Source: Adiantum capillus-veneris (lineage: Eukaryota; Streptophyta; Polypodiopsida; Polypodiales; Pteridaceae). Taken from it: a DNA stretch of 64,000 bases. Below are positions 11,218 to 22,480 of this stretch, piece after piece. The stretch lies in NCBI GenBank assembly GCA_014529385.2, contig CM043955.1:144927140-144991139 (forward strand). The letters run 5' to 3'. The notes under the pieces were generated by a model, which saw nothing but the letters and a program-made list of their open reading frames with translations, did no database searches and had not been told where the DNA came from. Within the stretch, counting starts at the first letter, position 1, and each line of letters begins with the position of its first letter. Made by a program: the position numbers and the translations under genes.

Positions 11218-14200
11218 TCAAGAGATGGAAGGAGGGAAGAGCCACACAGGTGGACAATAGTGCCATCTGAGCACTCCCTGGACTATGGTGTAGAAAGGCC
11301 CAGGGCGCCAGAGTCGAAGGAAAGCCTCGCGGCGCTCCCGCATGCGGTCGGAGCTACCCTGTAGTCCCTCAAGCTGTCCTCTGAGAGTATGGATCAGCTC
11401 TATCCAAAAGTCACGAAGTCTCTGCTGGTGGCACAGGGCGAGCCTCAAAGATGCGGAAACAGCGGGCCCGCCAGATGAACCAAAGTGTCAGGCCACTGAT
11501 GAGCTCCCAGCACTCCTCTCTCACTGCACCACTCCTGTGGAGTAAGCTCTGTAGTAGGCTGGAGTGTAGGTCGCCCCCCCTGCATCACTATCATCCTGCT
11601 GGTGGAAGATAGCTCAAATTGAAGTGCCAGGCCGGTGAGTGTGGACCGGGCCGCTGCCCCCCAAGTGTACTGTCGAGCCGTGGAGAGAGCAGGCATCAGC
11701 CGAAGAACTCGGCGCCACACCTGCTGGGCCGAGGGACAATCCCAAAGACAATGACGTTGACTCTCCACCAAGTGGTCACAGGCTGCACATGCGGCCGAGA
11801 GACCACTATGCACAAGCCAACTCCCTACTGCCGTGGCTCTGTGTGCAACCAACCAGTGAAACAAAGTGACGCGCCTCGGCTGTCTGGAGTCCCACAGCCT
11901 CTGCCAAAAGTCTGCCAAGAACTCGACTGTGAGGCCCTCCTCCTGCCAATGACGTGCTGCAGCAGGGCGGGCCTCTCTCTGTGCTGCAAGTATATGACGT
12001 CCAAGCCGAACAGTGTACTGAAAGAAGGGGACTCTTGGGCGGTCTGCAGAAGAGAGGGGGTCCCTTCATAGCCACTCACCACTATCCCACTGTACTCGTG
12101 CCAGTGGACAACACTCCCAAGCCCATAGCCTCTAGTGTGCAGTCTCAAGAGCTGCTGGGTCAGGGTCTATGATGCAAGTCCTCCCACAGATGCCCACAAC
12201 TCGGATCCTCTGGAAACAGCACTCTGCTACCTGCGGGGCCTCTACTGCAACTCGTTGTAATTGTCCCCCACCCTGAAGCTCGAAGAACAGGGCTGGGACA
12301 GTCTCTGAGCAGGCCCTGACTGAAATGAGAACCTCCAGTCGTGTGAAGGCTCCCATCCACCGGGGTGCTACTGGCTCGAGAGGCGTGAGCCACTCAGCTG
12401 GAGCTGACTTTGAGATGTCCTGACACATACTCTGCACTCCTCTCATGCCCTATAGCTGTAAACCTTGCACCTCCTCTGACAAACCTGTGAACTCTAGGCA
12501 GTCACCTAGAGAGCGGGCTGGACCTATTGCCATGGGACCCCAAGAAACATGAGGCCGACTCCCAACCAAGTGGCCTCTCTGAGTGCTAACCATGGGGTTC
12601 CAGACGAGGGGCTGCCGTAGGCGCTCCTTCGTGCACGTCAGCTGTCTCTGCTCTAGGCCACGCCGTAAGAGCTCCCCAGATCGAAGCAAACTCACAGCGA
12701 AGCGGTCCTCCAGTCTCCTGCTCAAACCAACTCGGCGCAACTCTGTAAAGATCCATCTGGTCGAAGGTTGCCAAGGGCCTCTTGACTGAGGCACCTTGGC
12801 ACGAAGCCTCTGCAGCAAGAACTCCTTCCAGGGCTCCTCGCTTGGAAGAAGTCCTCTGACGACGAACTTCCCAAGAAGGGCTCTGCTCTGCTGTGCTGGA
12901 TCAATGATCCCAAGCCCTCCCTGAGAACAAGGAAGTGTGATGATCGACCAAGCCACCTTGGCTGGGGCAATCTGAGTGTCACGACCTGACCAAAGGAAGT
13001 TCCTAATCAGCCTCTCAACCTGACCGATACAAGAACTCGAGAAGATCCAGCAAGAAGTGATGTACCACATAGTCGCCAACAACACCTGGTTGGCAACTAT
13101 TGCTCTACCAGCCAGCGAAAGTCATGCTGAGCTCCAATGTAACAGCTTTCTCCTGATGGACAGGAGAAGAGGAGCAATCTGCTGCTCGGGGGACAAGTCC
13201 AAACTAACCTGACAACCCAAGTATCGAACTGTAGTCCCTGGGGAAATCCACCTGAAACCCTCTCCTGGCATCCAATCTGGCACAGGAGCACTGCCAACCG
13301 AGAAAGCCACTGTCTTTCTCCAGTTGATCAGTGCGCCCGATGCACAACTGAAGGTCTCCAAAGCCTGCGCACATCTGTGTAGATTGGCCTCCTGGCCCTC
13401 TTAGTACAAGGCTTAGTCGACGGCAAACTCAGCGTCCAAAAGCTCATCCCCCCGTATAGGGAGTGCGAAGCCCCTCAGACCAACCGGCTGTGACACCAAA
13501 AATCTGCTCATCGCCTCCGCATAGAACAGAAAAAGAAAGGGGGCAAGAGGACAACCCTGTCTGACCGATCGTGTGAGCAAGAAGCGCTCACCTCTACCTC
13601 TTGCCAAAAGCACCTGACTGTGAGCCTGTCTGTACAAAGCTGACACCCCTCTGATCCAAGCATCTGAGAAGCCCATCCTACGTAGAGTGCCCTCTAGAAA
13701 GTCCCAGCCAACTCTGTCGTATGCCTTCTCAAAATCGAGAAGAAGAATCACAAGGTCCTCCCCACGGAGCCGTGCCAGGGCAGAAGCCTCCCAGAAAGTG
13801 AAGATGTTGTCAAGGATACTGCGTTCCTTGACAAAACCTGTCTGAGTCCCATGTATAAGGCTCTCCAAAAGTGGCTGAATCCTCAAACTCAGAGCCTTGG
13901 CAAGAATTTTGTAGGCTGAGTTGAGGATGGTGATGGGGCGCCACTGTCGAATGTCATCCAAGGAGCCACTCTCCTTTCGAATGAGGTAAATCAGGCCCTC
14001 ACTCATGCTATCCGGCATCACTCCTGTGTGCAGAATGTACTGAAAGGCACTACAAAGATCTGGGCCAAGCAGGTCCCAGTACTCCAAGAAGAAGCTGGAA
14101 GTCAGCCCATCCTCACCTGGACAGCTAGCACGAGGGAGGGCCCTAAGAGCCGTGTGCAGCTCCTCAAGCTGAAGAGGCATCTCTAGCCGCTGGCGCATCT

Positions 14201-15566
14201 CCTCAGTCACAAGACAAGGCATCTGTGCCCAAACCTGCTCCTTGCATGCATCCTGCCGCTCTGACTGGGGCTGAACCGACAGTAACTCATGGTAAAAGTC
14301 AGTAGCAACTGCACGCATATCCTCGGGCTCACAAACAACTGACCCATCGGGTCTCCTCAACTGATTGACCTTGGCATGCGAGTGCCGAGGTCCCACTGTC
14401 TCAAAGAAAGCACCTGTCACTCTGTCACCCACCTGAGTCCACTGAGATGCCTGTCGGTGAAAGGCAAACTCATGACGCCTCTCCTCTGTGCAAGCAAGCT
14501 CCTGTCGAGCCTGCTGTAACTGCTCCTCCAACCATGGACTGTCTAGATGCTGCTCCTGCATCCTCTGTAGTGAAGCAATGCCTCGTCTGAGACGCTGCTC
14601 CTCCTCTCTCGATGCAGCCCGTCGAGCCAGAGACTCCTGGAGAAAAAAGTGGCTAAGCTGAGCTAGGCCTAAGGCCACTCTGTCGACAGGTAGAGCCTGG
14701 CTGTCCATGCCGTCTATCCAGAGAGCCTCTACCCTCTCTCTGAGTGCTAAGTCCAACAAGACCCGCTTTGGGATGCGAAGCATCGTGCTCCCACTCCTCT
14801 GCCTGTCTGCCACTGTGAGGATCACTGGTGCATGGTCCGAGAAGGATGTCCCTGCCAGGATGCCCACTGATCCCCCCAAGTCACTGAAGTGGTCACTAGT
14901 GTAGAAGCGATCTATCCGCGATAGATTCACTCCTCCCACTCTGCGGTCCGATCTAGAGAAGGCAAGACTCTCTGGAGGCCTCACAAAGCCAGAATGCTGC
15001 CATGTATCCGAGACCCTCAAAGTCATACACAACCTCTCCCAAGCTGCTAACTCGACTCCATGCACAGTAGCATGGCTGCCTCCGATCCTGTCAGAAGGGT
15101 CCTCCAACATGTTGAAGTCCCCTCCTACACACCAATGGTCAGCCTATGGCAAAGACTCAACAATCTGTGACCAAAACTCTGCACGAGCACTCGCCACATT
15201 GGGCGCATAGATGTTCAGGAAGCCCGCAAGGCCACCCTGAACCTGCATAGTAATCCACTGAGCCCTGCCTGGCACAATAATCCCTCTGCCCACAATGGCC
15301 TGCTGCAATGAGTCCGCAATAGTCATACATACCCCACCCTGGATGCCTCCAGGTCCAAAAGCAGCTAACCAAAAGGTATCGTATCGTCCACGCAAAATCT
15401 GACCACATCGTCGAATGCGGCTCTCAGATAGATGGTGCTCCTGAAGCATAAGGAGATCAATCTATCCTCCCACAAGGCAACGCTGAAGCTCCTGACGCAA
15501 TCGGCTCCGCTGTCGCTGAAACTGGGGCCCACATAATGCCTGCACGTTCCACGAGACGATCCTCAT
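11218..15566 (-). pseudogene. LINE I-b ORF2 (endonuclease-reverse transcriptase), broken
   Basis: ATGAGGATCGTCTCGTGGAA at 15566 opens MRIVSWNVQ, although the next residues are interrupted. The endonuclease is readable: MLQEHHLSESRIRRCGQILR, GFLNIYAPNVASAR, then LEDPSDRIGGSHATVHG and SFSDHAPVILTVADR. The 565-residue open segment (15110-13413) runs through GEDGLTSSFFLEYWDLLGPD, IRQWRPITILNSAYKILAKA, ILLLDFEKAYDRVGWDF and SVRQGCPLAPFLFLFYAEAM. It ends at FAVD-stop, where the catalytic aspartate pair should be. The C-terminal third follows in pieces, including CAACDHLVESQRHCLWDCP of the zf-RVT region (11918-11445). In this copy the last frame runs past the usual stop after MVQGVL to PPSIS. Confidence 0.88.
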
Positions 15567-17475
15567 GGGGAGCGAGAGAGAACAGATGCTGCCGCAGCAG
15601 CAAGATGGGCTATCTTCGAGGCTGGCTTGGATGGGGAGTAATCCACATCAGAGCGTCCTCTAGATAGGCGAGACTGCAGTGAGTGCCTAGCCCAAGCTCA
15701 AGCAGAGCGAGCCGTGCGTAAAGAAACCTCCTTTGTCTAGGAGTCCTCATGAATGTATACATAGCAAGGCAAACACTGCGTATCAGCAAAAAGTACACCA
15801 CAATGTGCCTACATCCTGCTGAGTCTGGGGGTGTCACCGCAAACTTGGCCAGTGGCCACAAAGTCTGCAGCAAATCTGTAACTCCAAGTTCTCCCATGTG
15901 GTGAGAGAACTCGAGAACCTGTGTATGCAACCATCCCACCACTGAGTCGAGGGACCACTCTGTCTCGGTCCTACCACAGAGGGGGAAGGAGAAACCAACT
16001 GCTGAGTCCAAGGCCTCTGTCCCCCTAGCGGTGTGGAACAAAGCATGGACCCTCAAGCAGGCTGCCTCGTGGTCTGCTGCGGAATCGCCGAGAAAGCGAG
16101 TGAACCAGTAGTCGAAGAAATCCCAGCGGCGTCGGAGGTCAATGGTCGTCAGACCACGAGGGATAGCTACAAGGGAAGATGTCTGAATCTGCAGAGGGGG
16201 CCGCAAGAAGGGCTGACCCTCTCTCGCTAGGCGACTCGTGGCAAAGGTGCTGCCAAGAGATCTCCTAGCCGCCGGTGAGGGACCGGTCTCCTGAGTCGAC
16301 TGTGGTACTGGAGCAGGAGGGGGGGGGAGAAGGAGCTGGGGGGGGGGGGGGGGGGACAGGATGAAAAGTGGGGTGGGGAGACAGAGGTAGAGGGGCGAGG
16401 TGGGGAGTGGACGGGAGCAGAGAGCGGGGGGGAGGATGCGGAGGAGGAGGGGAACTCTGAAGGTGGGGCGGCTGGCGAGGGTGAAGCGGAGGTGGAGGCT
16501 GGCGTAGGGGGCTCCTCTTGCTCAAGAGGACCAAAGCGGCTCTCAGTGGGAACCCACTGCTGCTGAGTAGGCACCTGAGGGCCACTCTGAGTGCCAGGCT
16601 GTCGATGTGGCCCCTGGCGTCGACGGCCACGGGCCTGCTGCCACCCCTCCTCCGCTGGAGCCAGGCTCAGAGGGTGGCTTTGAATCTGTGCGCTGTGCCG
16701 TTGGCTGAGGCTGCGGCCCAGCCTTGGCAGGCTGAGGCTGAGGCTGAGGTGCACAGGTCGTGGCCTCCTCCGTGGACAGGCCTTCGCTAGGTGGCTCATC
16801 TGTCTGCAAATGAAGCACTGGTTCGAGAGACCCGAGTACTCCACACTCTATCTAAACCAACCCCCACTCACCCGAGGCAGAAGGATGACCTTCGGGAGCG
16901 TGTGGGTATCTCTGACCAAAACTCGAACTGAGGGGATGCCAGCCGCCTTGGCAGTTACTGATGTTGCCGTACGAGGTGTCTCTAGGACAATCCCGATAGC
17001 GAAGCCAATCCTGGAGATAAGTGGTAGGTACTCCCTCTGTAAACCCGGAAAGCAGACTGAGATGGGGATGTCTGCCTCCTCTACTAGCACATCCGAAGTC
17101 GGGTCAAAACCATGTCGCCACTGTCGAAAGTGGGTGCGCGATGGTCGGATGGCCAGTGGACTCATAGCTATGACCTTGGAGGCCATCTCGGAGGTCTCGA
17201 ACTCGATCTGGTAATACCCCGGTCCGAGAATCTGGACATCCAAGATCTTGCCCACCTCTGCGAGAAGGCGGGCCTGGAGAAGGTCTCGCAGCTCTCCTTT
17301 GCTAGGTCGGGTGCCGAGAACCTTGCAAATGACCGAAGTCGCCTGCAAACGCTCTACCCCTGCGGCAAGGCTCGCTTGCTTTGTCGGCGAAAGAGCAAGT
17401 CGAATGGTGGGCTCAGCGGTGGTCGGGCGAGGGGGCTTCAGGCGAGTCCCTCTGTGGCGAAGCTGGAGCCTCCAT
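15563..17475 (-). pseudogene. LINE I-b ORF1, broken but domain order clear
   Basis: About 637 codons from ATG at 17475 to TGA at 15563-15565. The order is: an acidic/proline N-terminus (EPTIRLALSPTKQASLAAG); a DUF4283-like domain from ATSVICKVLGTRPSKGELRD to SGGWFR; a CCHC knuckle CFICRQMSHLAKAC near 16790; a proline/serine-rich linker encoded over a G18 tract at 16338-16355; and a C-terminal domain (16206-15610) beginning LRRRWDFFDYWFTRFLGDSA. I do not recognise that last domain. ORF1 would coat element RNA. A few stops and a frame change in the linker break this copy. Confidence 0.85.
16338..16355. repeat. G18 tract in LINE I-b ORF1 linker
   Basis: A plus-strand G run that encodes prolines on the minus strand. 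The equivalent linker positions carry longer runs in copies I-c (43242-43264) and I-d (53316-53343). Confidence 0.9.
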
Positions 17476-17610
17476 TTGTGTCTACTGCTTTGGCGTAAGA
17501 AGAGGACGGCGGGCGGAATGTGCAACTTGGCACGCAAAGCACTGCCCCAAAATGGACTCAATGCTGTAGGTACCGATTTGCAGGATGCAACTGGGAGGAA
17601 AAAAAAAAGG

Positions 17611-17611
<1 letters not shown>

Positions 17612-17642
<31 letters not shown>
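17612..17642. repeat. G31 homopolymer in LINE I-b 5' UTR
   Basis: An uninterrupted run of about 31 G on the plus strand (C on the element strand). Similar runs occur in the 5' UTRs of I-c and I-d. The exact length is prone to sequencing error. Confidence 0.9.
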
Positions 17643-17643
<1 letters not shown>

Positions 17644-17970
17644 AATGCGGGAGCGCTGGCAGCAAAAGGCGGGGGCGGCAATGGCAGGAGCGACTGCACC
17701 AAGGGGAGGGCAGCTGGCGGCAGAGGCGGCAGGGGCGGAAAAGGCGGGCGGAGCTGCAGCATCAGCAGTAGCGTGAGCTGCTATAGCAGGGTTAAGGCAG
17801 CGCGTGGGCGAGCAGAGCAGTGAGGGGGGTAGCGAGGGCTAGCGGGGGGGCAGGCGGGCAGCGCTGGGGGGGAGGGGGGAGGGCGAAGGCGTAGGGAAGG
17901 GATTACAGCAGTAGCGAGCAGCTCCTCTCTCAGGCAAAGGTGGAATTGAAATACGACCCATACTTTTTGT

Positions 17971-17978
17971 CTTGGACC
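17971..17978. repeat. Target-site duplication of LINE I-b (right copy)
   Basis: CTTGGACC, identical to 11063-11070, sits at the 5' end of the minus-strand LINE. Confidence 0.8.
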
Positions 17979-18463
17979 TTTTTAGGTTATTTGTGGAGGG
18001 AATGATGAGGTAGTTGTTGAGTAGCTTCATACGATAGACGGTCTATCTCGGGGGAGTGCTCAACGGCGCTTTCATTGTGTCTTGTAACATGCATATGTGA
18101 GCATTTGTGTTGCATTGTGATGTGCAACCACTGAATCTTCCTTATTGGATGAGATTGCGTGGGCATGTACTTTTAGTGCATCAAGACACCTTTTGGAGAC
18201 GAGGGCGATATGGGTCTGATGGCTAATTTTACTACGCAGAATATCAAGAGCTCCGATTTGGAATGAGAATAGACTCCTTATTGGATGAGATTTTTTGGGA
18301 AGCCAACGATTCAGGATATCAAGAGCTCCAGTTTGGAATGAGAAAACTGATTGTTCCTCGGAATCTCTCTCGGAATGACCCTTTGGAAATTTTTAATCTA
18401 ACTTGAGTTGTTTTGCAGATATGTTGTAATCGTGGACGATTACTTTCTTTCAAGGAGGGGGGA
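17979..18463 (+). other. Interior of the non-coding LTR element, right part
   Basis: No gene is visible. Two direct repeats of about 30 bases occur (ATATCAAGAGCTCC followed by TTTGGAATGAGAA, near 18241 and 18316), plus two copies of CTTATTGGATGAGATT (near 18140 and 18270). The segment ends with the purine tract CAAGGAGGGGGGA next to the right LTR. Confidence 0.6.
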
Positions 18464-19127
18464 TGTCACAAACTGCCATGTCAAGCCATTGAAGAACAGA
18501 GCCGACTTGCAGATCCCAATCGAGGGGCCTAAACCCTAGAAGAAGCAGAAGCAGAAGCAGTTTTACCAACTTGCAAAGTCGTGTGGAGTGGCCTATTTTT
18601 AAAGACGAGTTCCCACCAACTTACGGGACCATGTCCGATGGGGCCCAGGGGACCTAAAGCCATCAAAAAAGCAGGACCAGCACACACATTCAATTGTGTG
18701 GAGCAGGATGACGTGGCAGCATTACGGACGCTCCGGATCTCACACCGACATGCTGACGTGGCAGTTAAACGGATTTCCGCAATACGTGCTGGCAGCTTTT
18801 GGATGAGTTGCTTTTAGAGTTTGATGCTTTTCATATAACTGCTTTTGAGAGGCCAAGAGCCTTCAAATATGTGCCATGGGCTCATTCTCTGGCACGCTTC
18901 AGTGTGGAGGTGTAGAGCTTGGAGTACCGGCATTGTATTGAGTTGAAGCAATATAAAGAAATACCGAAAGGGGCGCCAACGTTTGGGGCCAGTGCTCTCT
19001 TGGGGTGGAACTCCGCCACTCCCCATCTCGTGTGTCGTGCATCTCTTTCAGTTCAATTGTTGTTTGAAGGGCTTAAAGTTGTTCAGTCTGTTCTTTTCGT
19101 TGGCATGTGGTGCCCGTCCTTGTTACA
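18464..19127 (+). repeat. Right LTR of the non-coding element
   Basis: The LTR starts TGTCACAAACTG directly after the purine tract and ends CTTGTTACA. A TATA-like box with GAAATACCGAAAGGGGCGCC lies at 18952-18977, about 175 bases before the LTR end, as expected for the promoter and R/U5 region. This core is shared with the other two LTR families here. Confidence 0.7.
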
Positions 19128-19935
19128 ACTTGGATAACCTTGGTGCTTTGCAGGTGATATTTGTTTGATTGCTGATCGCCAGAGGGGCTACAGAGGCAAT
19201 TGGATGCATTACGGAGCTATTCACAGGATAGAAATTAGTTTGAGGGTATAGCAATAGATCTGGTCTTCTTGCTTACAAACTTAAGATATAGAGGTGGCAC
19301 GTTGGATATGCCGCCTTCCACGGTGCATGATTTTGGCCCTCACCACCCCCGAGACATTGTCACGATATGCAGTAATACTTTGTAGATTATTTGGAAGGCT
19401 AGATGCAAACGATATGAATTATTACTTTGTGGATTATTCGGAAGACTAGATGCAAACTTGTCCTACTCCTTCCTCCACGTCTGATGCATTATTGGTTGAG
19501 ATATGATTGGAGCTACTGCACACCTTGCACAGCCAGTGGGATACAGTAGCTGGCTCTTCTAGGGAAGCAAGAGAGCATCGCAGAATCTTTCTCAGGCAGT
19601 GGGCTCGCAGTTCAGTTTTATTCAGTATGGATCAGGGGCTCCTTACACATGGCACTCCGCACCTCCTTGGTGGTTCGTCTTACATTCCTTGTACATGCCA
19701 CCGTGATGTACAGATGGTTTGTGGCATGTGCACGTTGGCGTTTCTCACAGCGTTGTACTTGCTCTGGGTGACAGGCTCTACAGCAAGAAGCATATCAACT
19801 CTCTTTGTAGCAGTGGCCAAGACCATTACTCTAGTTCACAATGGAGTCTGGCAGACGTCTGCCTGCTGCTATTGAAAATTTCAATGTCTTTGTTCTGAAC
19901 TCATTTAATCAATAAGAGAACTCAAAGAAATCTAA
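19128..19935 (+). mobile_element. 3' end of a diverged LINE I relative, 5'-truncated
   Basis: The frame at 19507 reads MELLHTLHSQWDTVAGSSRE, then AREHRRIFLRQWARSS and FSMDQGLLT. This aligns with the LINE I ORF2 C-terminus (LELIHTLRGQLEGLQGSSDR, ERREAFLRLWRPG, FTMVQGVLT), and an upstream piece (IIWKARC) matches its IWRARC. The 3' end TTAATCAATAAGAGAACTC with short A stretches resembles the LINE I end (ATTAACTAATAGAAGGATC). It therefore belongs to a related but clearly different subfamily. Its 5' boundary after the LTR is uncertain. Confidence 0.7.
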
Positions 19936-20210
19936 GGATAGGCAAGTACCTTATTTCTTTTCCAGTATCATCTCCAAGATCAGTGTGCCGTTTTCTATGG
20001 CTCTGCTCTTACCACCTGACTGCCTTGTCCAGCCTTTTGTCACAGTCTTTGAATATTCCAATATGAGAATGTGCTAAGGTCTGCTGTTAAGCTTTGCTGG
20101 CTTGCTATTTTGAAAGCATCTTTTGCTTAGGTGTTTTGAATCTAAAGTACCATCCTGCATTCGCTGTGAATGATGAGCATTTATTCTCTTTCTCCTGGCT
20201 CATTGACTAG

Positions 20211-20420
20211 GATCCAAGCATACAAGAATTGGCAAAGCAAATAGCAGATGATCCGGCTTTTAGAAACATGGCAGAAGAGCTGCAACGTGGTATACAACCT
20301 GGTGAGCAACAGGGTTTGCCTCAAATAAACACAGAGCAGTATTTGAACACTATGCAGCAGGTCATGGATAATCCTCAGTTCATGAACATGGCTGAGAGAC
20401 TTAGCAGTACACTCATGCAG
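20211..20420 (+). CDS. AKR2: AKR2-like gene, exon with first STI1-type region
   Basis: A phase-0 exon of exactly 70 codons between a TTGACTAG acceptor and a GTGAGT donor, running from [17 protein letters not shown] to [10 protein letters not shown]. From memory, it closely follows Arabidopsis AKR2A/B (DPSIREMAEQIAKDPAF, QQYVNTMQQVMHNPEF). AKR2 is a cytosolic chaperone that binds newly made outer-envelope proteins of chloroplasts and tail-anchored proteins, and delivers them to membranes. This STI1-like helical part is the client-binding half; the ankyrin repeats that bind envelope lipids come later in the protein. The exon(s) encoding the N-terminus (about 60 residues) were not found upstream in the window. 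The exon is free of stops and its splice sites are intact, so the gene is probably functional. Confidence 0.9.
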
Positions 20421-20641
20421 GTGAGTTTCAATGCTCCAATGACACTCTAGTAAGTTGATGGTAGGTTTTGAAATAGTTCGAAATTTCTGCTTGTTTCTGT
20501 ATTCGTTTTAATGTGGATATCTGCATGCACATGCAATTCTTGTCAAAAGTGCAGTTGCTTTTGCAAGTGAGAACTGATGCAAGCTATTGTTTTTACATGC
20601 CTGGAGGAGTGCCTGTGTACATGTGCAGATGCCATTGTGCA

Positions 20642-20671
20642 TGTGTGTGTGTGTGTTGGGGGGGGGGGGGG
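20642..20671. repeat. (GT)n followed by G14 tract
   Basis: GT repeats at 20642-20656, then a G run at 20658-20671, in the AKR2 intron. Confidence 0.9.
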
Positions 20672-20850
20672 TGTGGAGAGGTTCCTGCACGACCTTCTGC
20701 CTGGCGCTGCTGACGAGGGGCACCTTCTGCCCAGCATGCGTGTCTGTGGGGGCGAGCCATCGCGACACCAGCTGTGAACCCTAACAGGTTTTGCACGCCC
20801 TGTTGGGGCCTCTGCGCGACCTGCTGCTCTGTGTCAACAGTGTCAACGCT

Positions 20851-20876
20851 GTGTGTGTGTGCGCGCGTGTGTGTGT
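20851..20876. repeat. (GT)n/(GC)n microsatellite next to LINE III-a
   Basis: An alternating GT tract with a GCGCGC centre, immediately upstream of the apparent 5' end of LINE III-a. Confidence 0.85.
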
Positions 20877-21237
20877 AGTGTGGTGTGTTAGAGAGTGTGC
20901 GAAAGAGTGAGCGTTTGTATGTGCATGTGCAGCAGATTTACAAAAAAGTGTACAGCAAGTGTGTGTACAGAAATAGAAGAAGAAGAGCTGCAAGTTGCAC
21001 AGAGTGTGTTCACTGCTGTCAGAAACCTTCGGAAATCAATGTTTTCAAAGTGCGACTTATGTACTGAACTGTGGCATGTACAAAACTGTGAAAGTTTCAG
21101 TCATCGGTGTGCTCCGGGTGTGACCTATAGATTGGTGTACAAAGTTGTGATTGTTGGTTTCAAAGTTGAAACTCCAGAAATTAGTGTGCTTAGGTTTTAT
21201 GACGGATAATCCCTGCATCTACAAAAGACGCACAGTG

Positions 21238-22169
21238 ATGGACTCTTCATCGGCCAATGCGATGTCCCTCATCAAGGAATGCTTACACGAAGCTTTGGAG
21301 GACGCCTGTAGGTCCTGGAAGGATCCAGAACCTGAGAAAAAGTCCTCATCCCTGTTCAATAGTTGATGGATCCTATCGCCTAGTATGTGCTTAATGCAGT
21401 TTTACTTTTATTTCTTGGCAAAATGCTACGGCACAAGATGTGGGACAATGGGTGGATTTCATGCTTAAACGACAAGTGGTTCGAGGAGTTTATTTTGGAG
21501 CCCGAGGACTTTATGAGGTTTTATTGGCAAATAGTGAGGCTAGAGATCCCTTGCTTGAAATAAAACTGTTGTTTTTCAACACACAAATGACACATGTATT
21601 GCCGTGGGCTCTTACTAAGGATTATCAGAGTCTCATTTGACATAAATGCCCAATATTGGTGGAGGTGGTGGATTTTCCTCGTACATGGCGTCACTTTCTT
21701 CCGCTGCAGGCTGCTGAGTTGGGAAAAGTGCTTTGTCCTCCCAGGTTGGATGCGAACACTAATAGATTTTGCATCTTGTGGGATACAGATGTCCTGACAC
21801 TTGGAGATATAACGATAAATCCAGGTGACTCAGTGGTAAAGAAACGTCCCTTTAAGCTGAAATGGGACAAATTTGCTAACTCATTTTGGCGTTGTGGTAA
21901 ATTCAGTCACATGCAATCGGAATGTCCTGAGCCGCACGTGCAGCTTCCTCCTTCGGCCTTACCGCATCTGCAACCTTCCTCTCCCTCAAAGGCCCCCCTC
22001 TCTGGAACTTAGACAGAATGGTCCTTTGACTTCAACATTGCACTTCGTTGTGGATAAGGGGAAAGGGAAACAGGTATCGATGTCTACAACACCTCGTTCC
22101 ATAGTTTCAAAAGAAAAAGAGAAAGAGATAGGAAAGGGCAAAGACAAGGACACAACGAGGGATGCTTAG
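21238..22169 (+). pseudogene. LINE III-a ORF1, broken
   Basis: The start at 21238 gives MDSSSANAMSLIKECL. Later segments give a DUF4283-like domain (GQWVDFMLKRQVVRGVYFGA, then VVDFPRTWRHFLPLQAAELG) and a zinc knuckle in a typical L1 context (KRPFKLKWDKF, CGKFSHMQSEC, with the first cysteine position reading RCGK). The last part is a lysine-rich tail (KGKGKQ, KEKEKEIGKGKDKD). Several frame changes and stops interrupt it. It corresponds segment by segment to the minus-strand copy III-b, which keeps CFSCGKFGHIQSEC. Its role would be RNA binding in the retrotransposition particle. Confidence 0.75.
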
Positions 22170-22480
22170 ATCGTTCCCAAAAATAGGCTTAATATTTGAA
22201 CTCCAGCTTCTTCCTATAATTACGTGCCCCCGCTCAAGACTGCATCTCAAATGAAGCTTCCCTTTAATGGTAATAAGTTTCTAGCGGAAGCATGGAATAA
22301 GGTGGTGCGTTTTTATAAGGAAGCAGTTACAGGATAACCGACTTCCTTGCCGGGTGCCCTTCAAGCTTCCTTAGTTTTTTCTGCAGGAGATGTGGATGTG
22401 CCGATGGGCACCAATGCTTAATTCTCTTGCTCGTTTGTCCTCTGTACATACCTCATAGTATGCATAGTTATTTGAAATGC

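Larger units (their letters stand above)
11071..17970 (-). mobile_element. LINE I-b, L1-type retrotransposon, full length
   Basis: This is a minus-strand sister of LINE I-a. The T run at 11071-11082 is its A tail, and CTTGGACC flanks both ends. From right to left come a G-tract-rich 5' UTR, ORF1 (17475 to 15563), ORF2 (15566 to 11218) and the 3' UTR. Long open stretches remain, including one of 565 codons covering most of endonuclease and RT, so it is younger or less decayed than I-a. It is nevertheless dead: the RT catalytic FADD reads FAVD followed by a stop near 13415. Together with I-a it forms an inverted pair about 0.8 kb apart. Confidence 0.92.
3594..19127 (+). mobile_element. Non-coding LTR element split by two LINE insertions
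   Basis: Two copies of one LTR start TGTCACAAACTGC at 3594 and 18464, the second just after a purine tract (CAAGGAGGGGGGA). They align for about 255 bases with roughly 10% difference, which suggests an old insertion. Once LINEs I-a and I-b are set aside, the interior is under 1 kb with no gag or pol, so this looks like a LARD/TRIM-like non-autonomous element. ACTT flanks both outer ends (3590-3593, 19128-19131), a possible short target duplication. The left LTR copy loses similarity to the right one after GATGACGTGGCA near 10412. It sits inside the integrase of gypsy fossil 1. Fossil. Confidence 0.65.
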
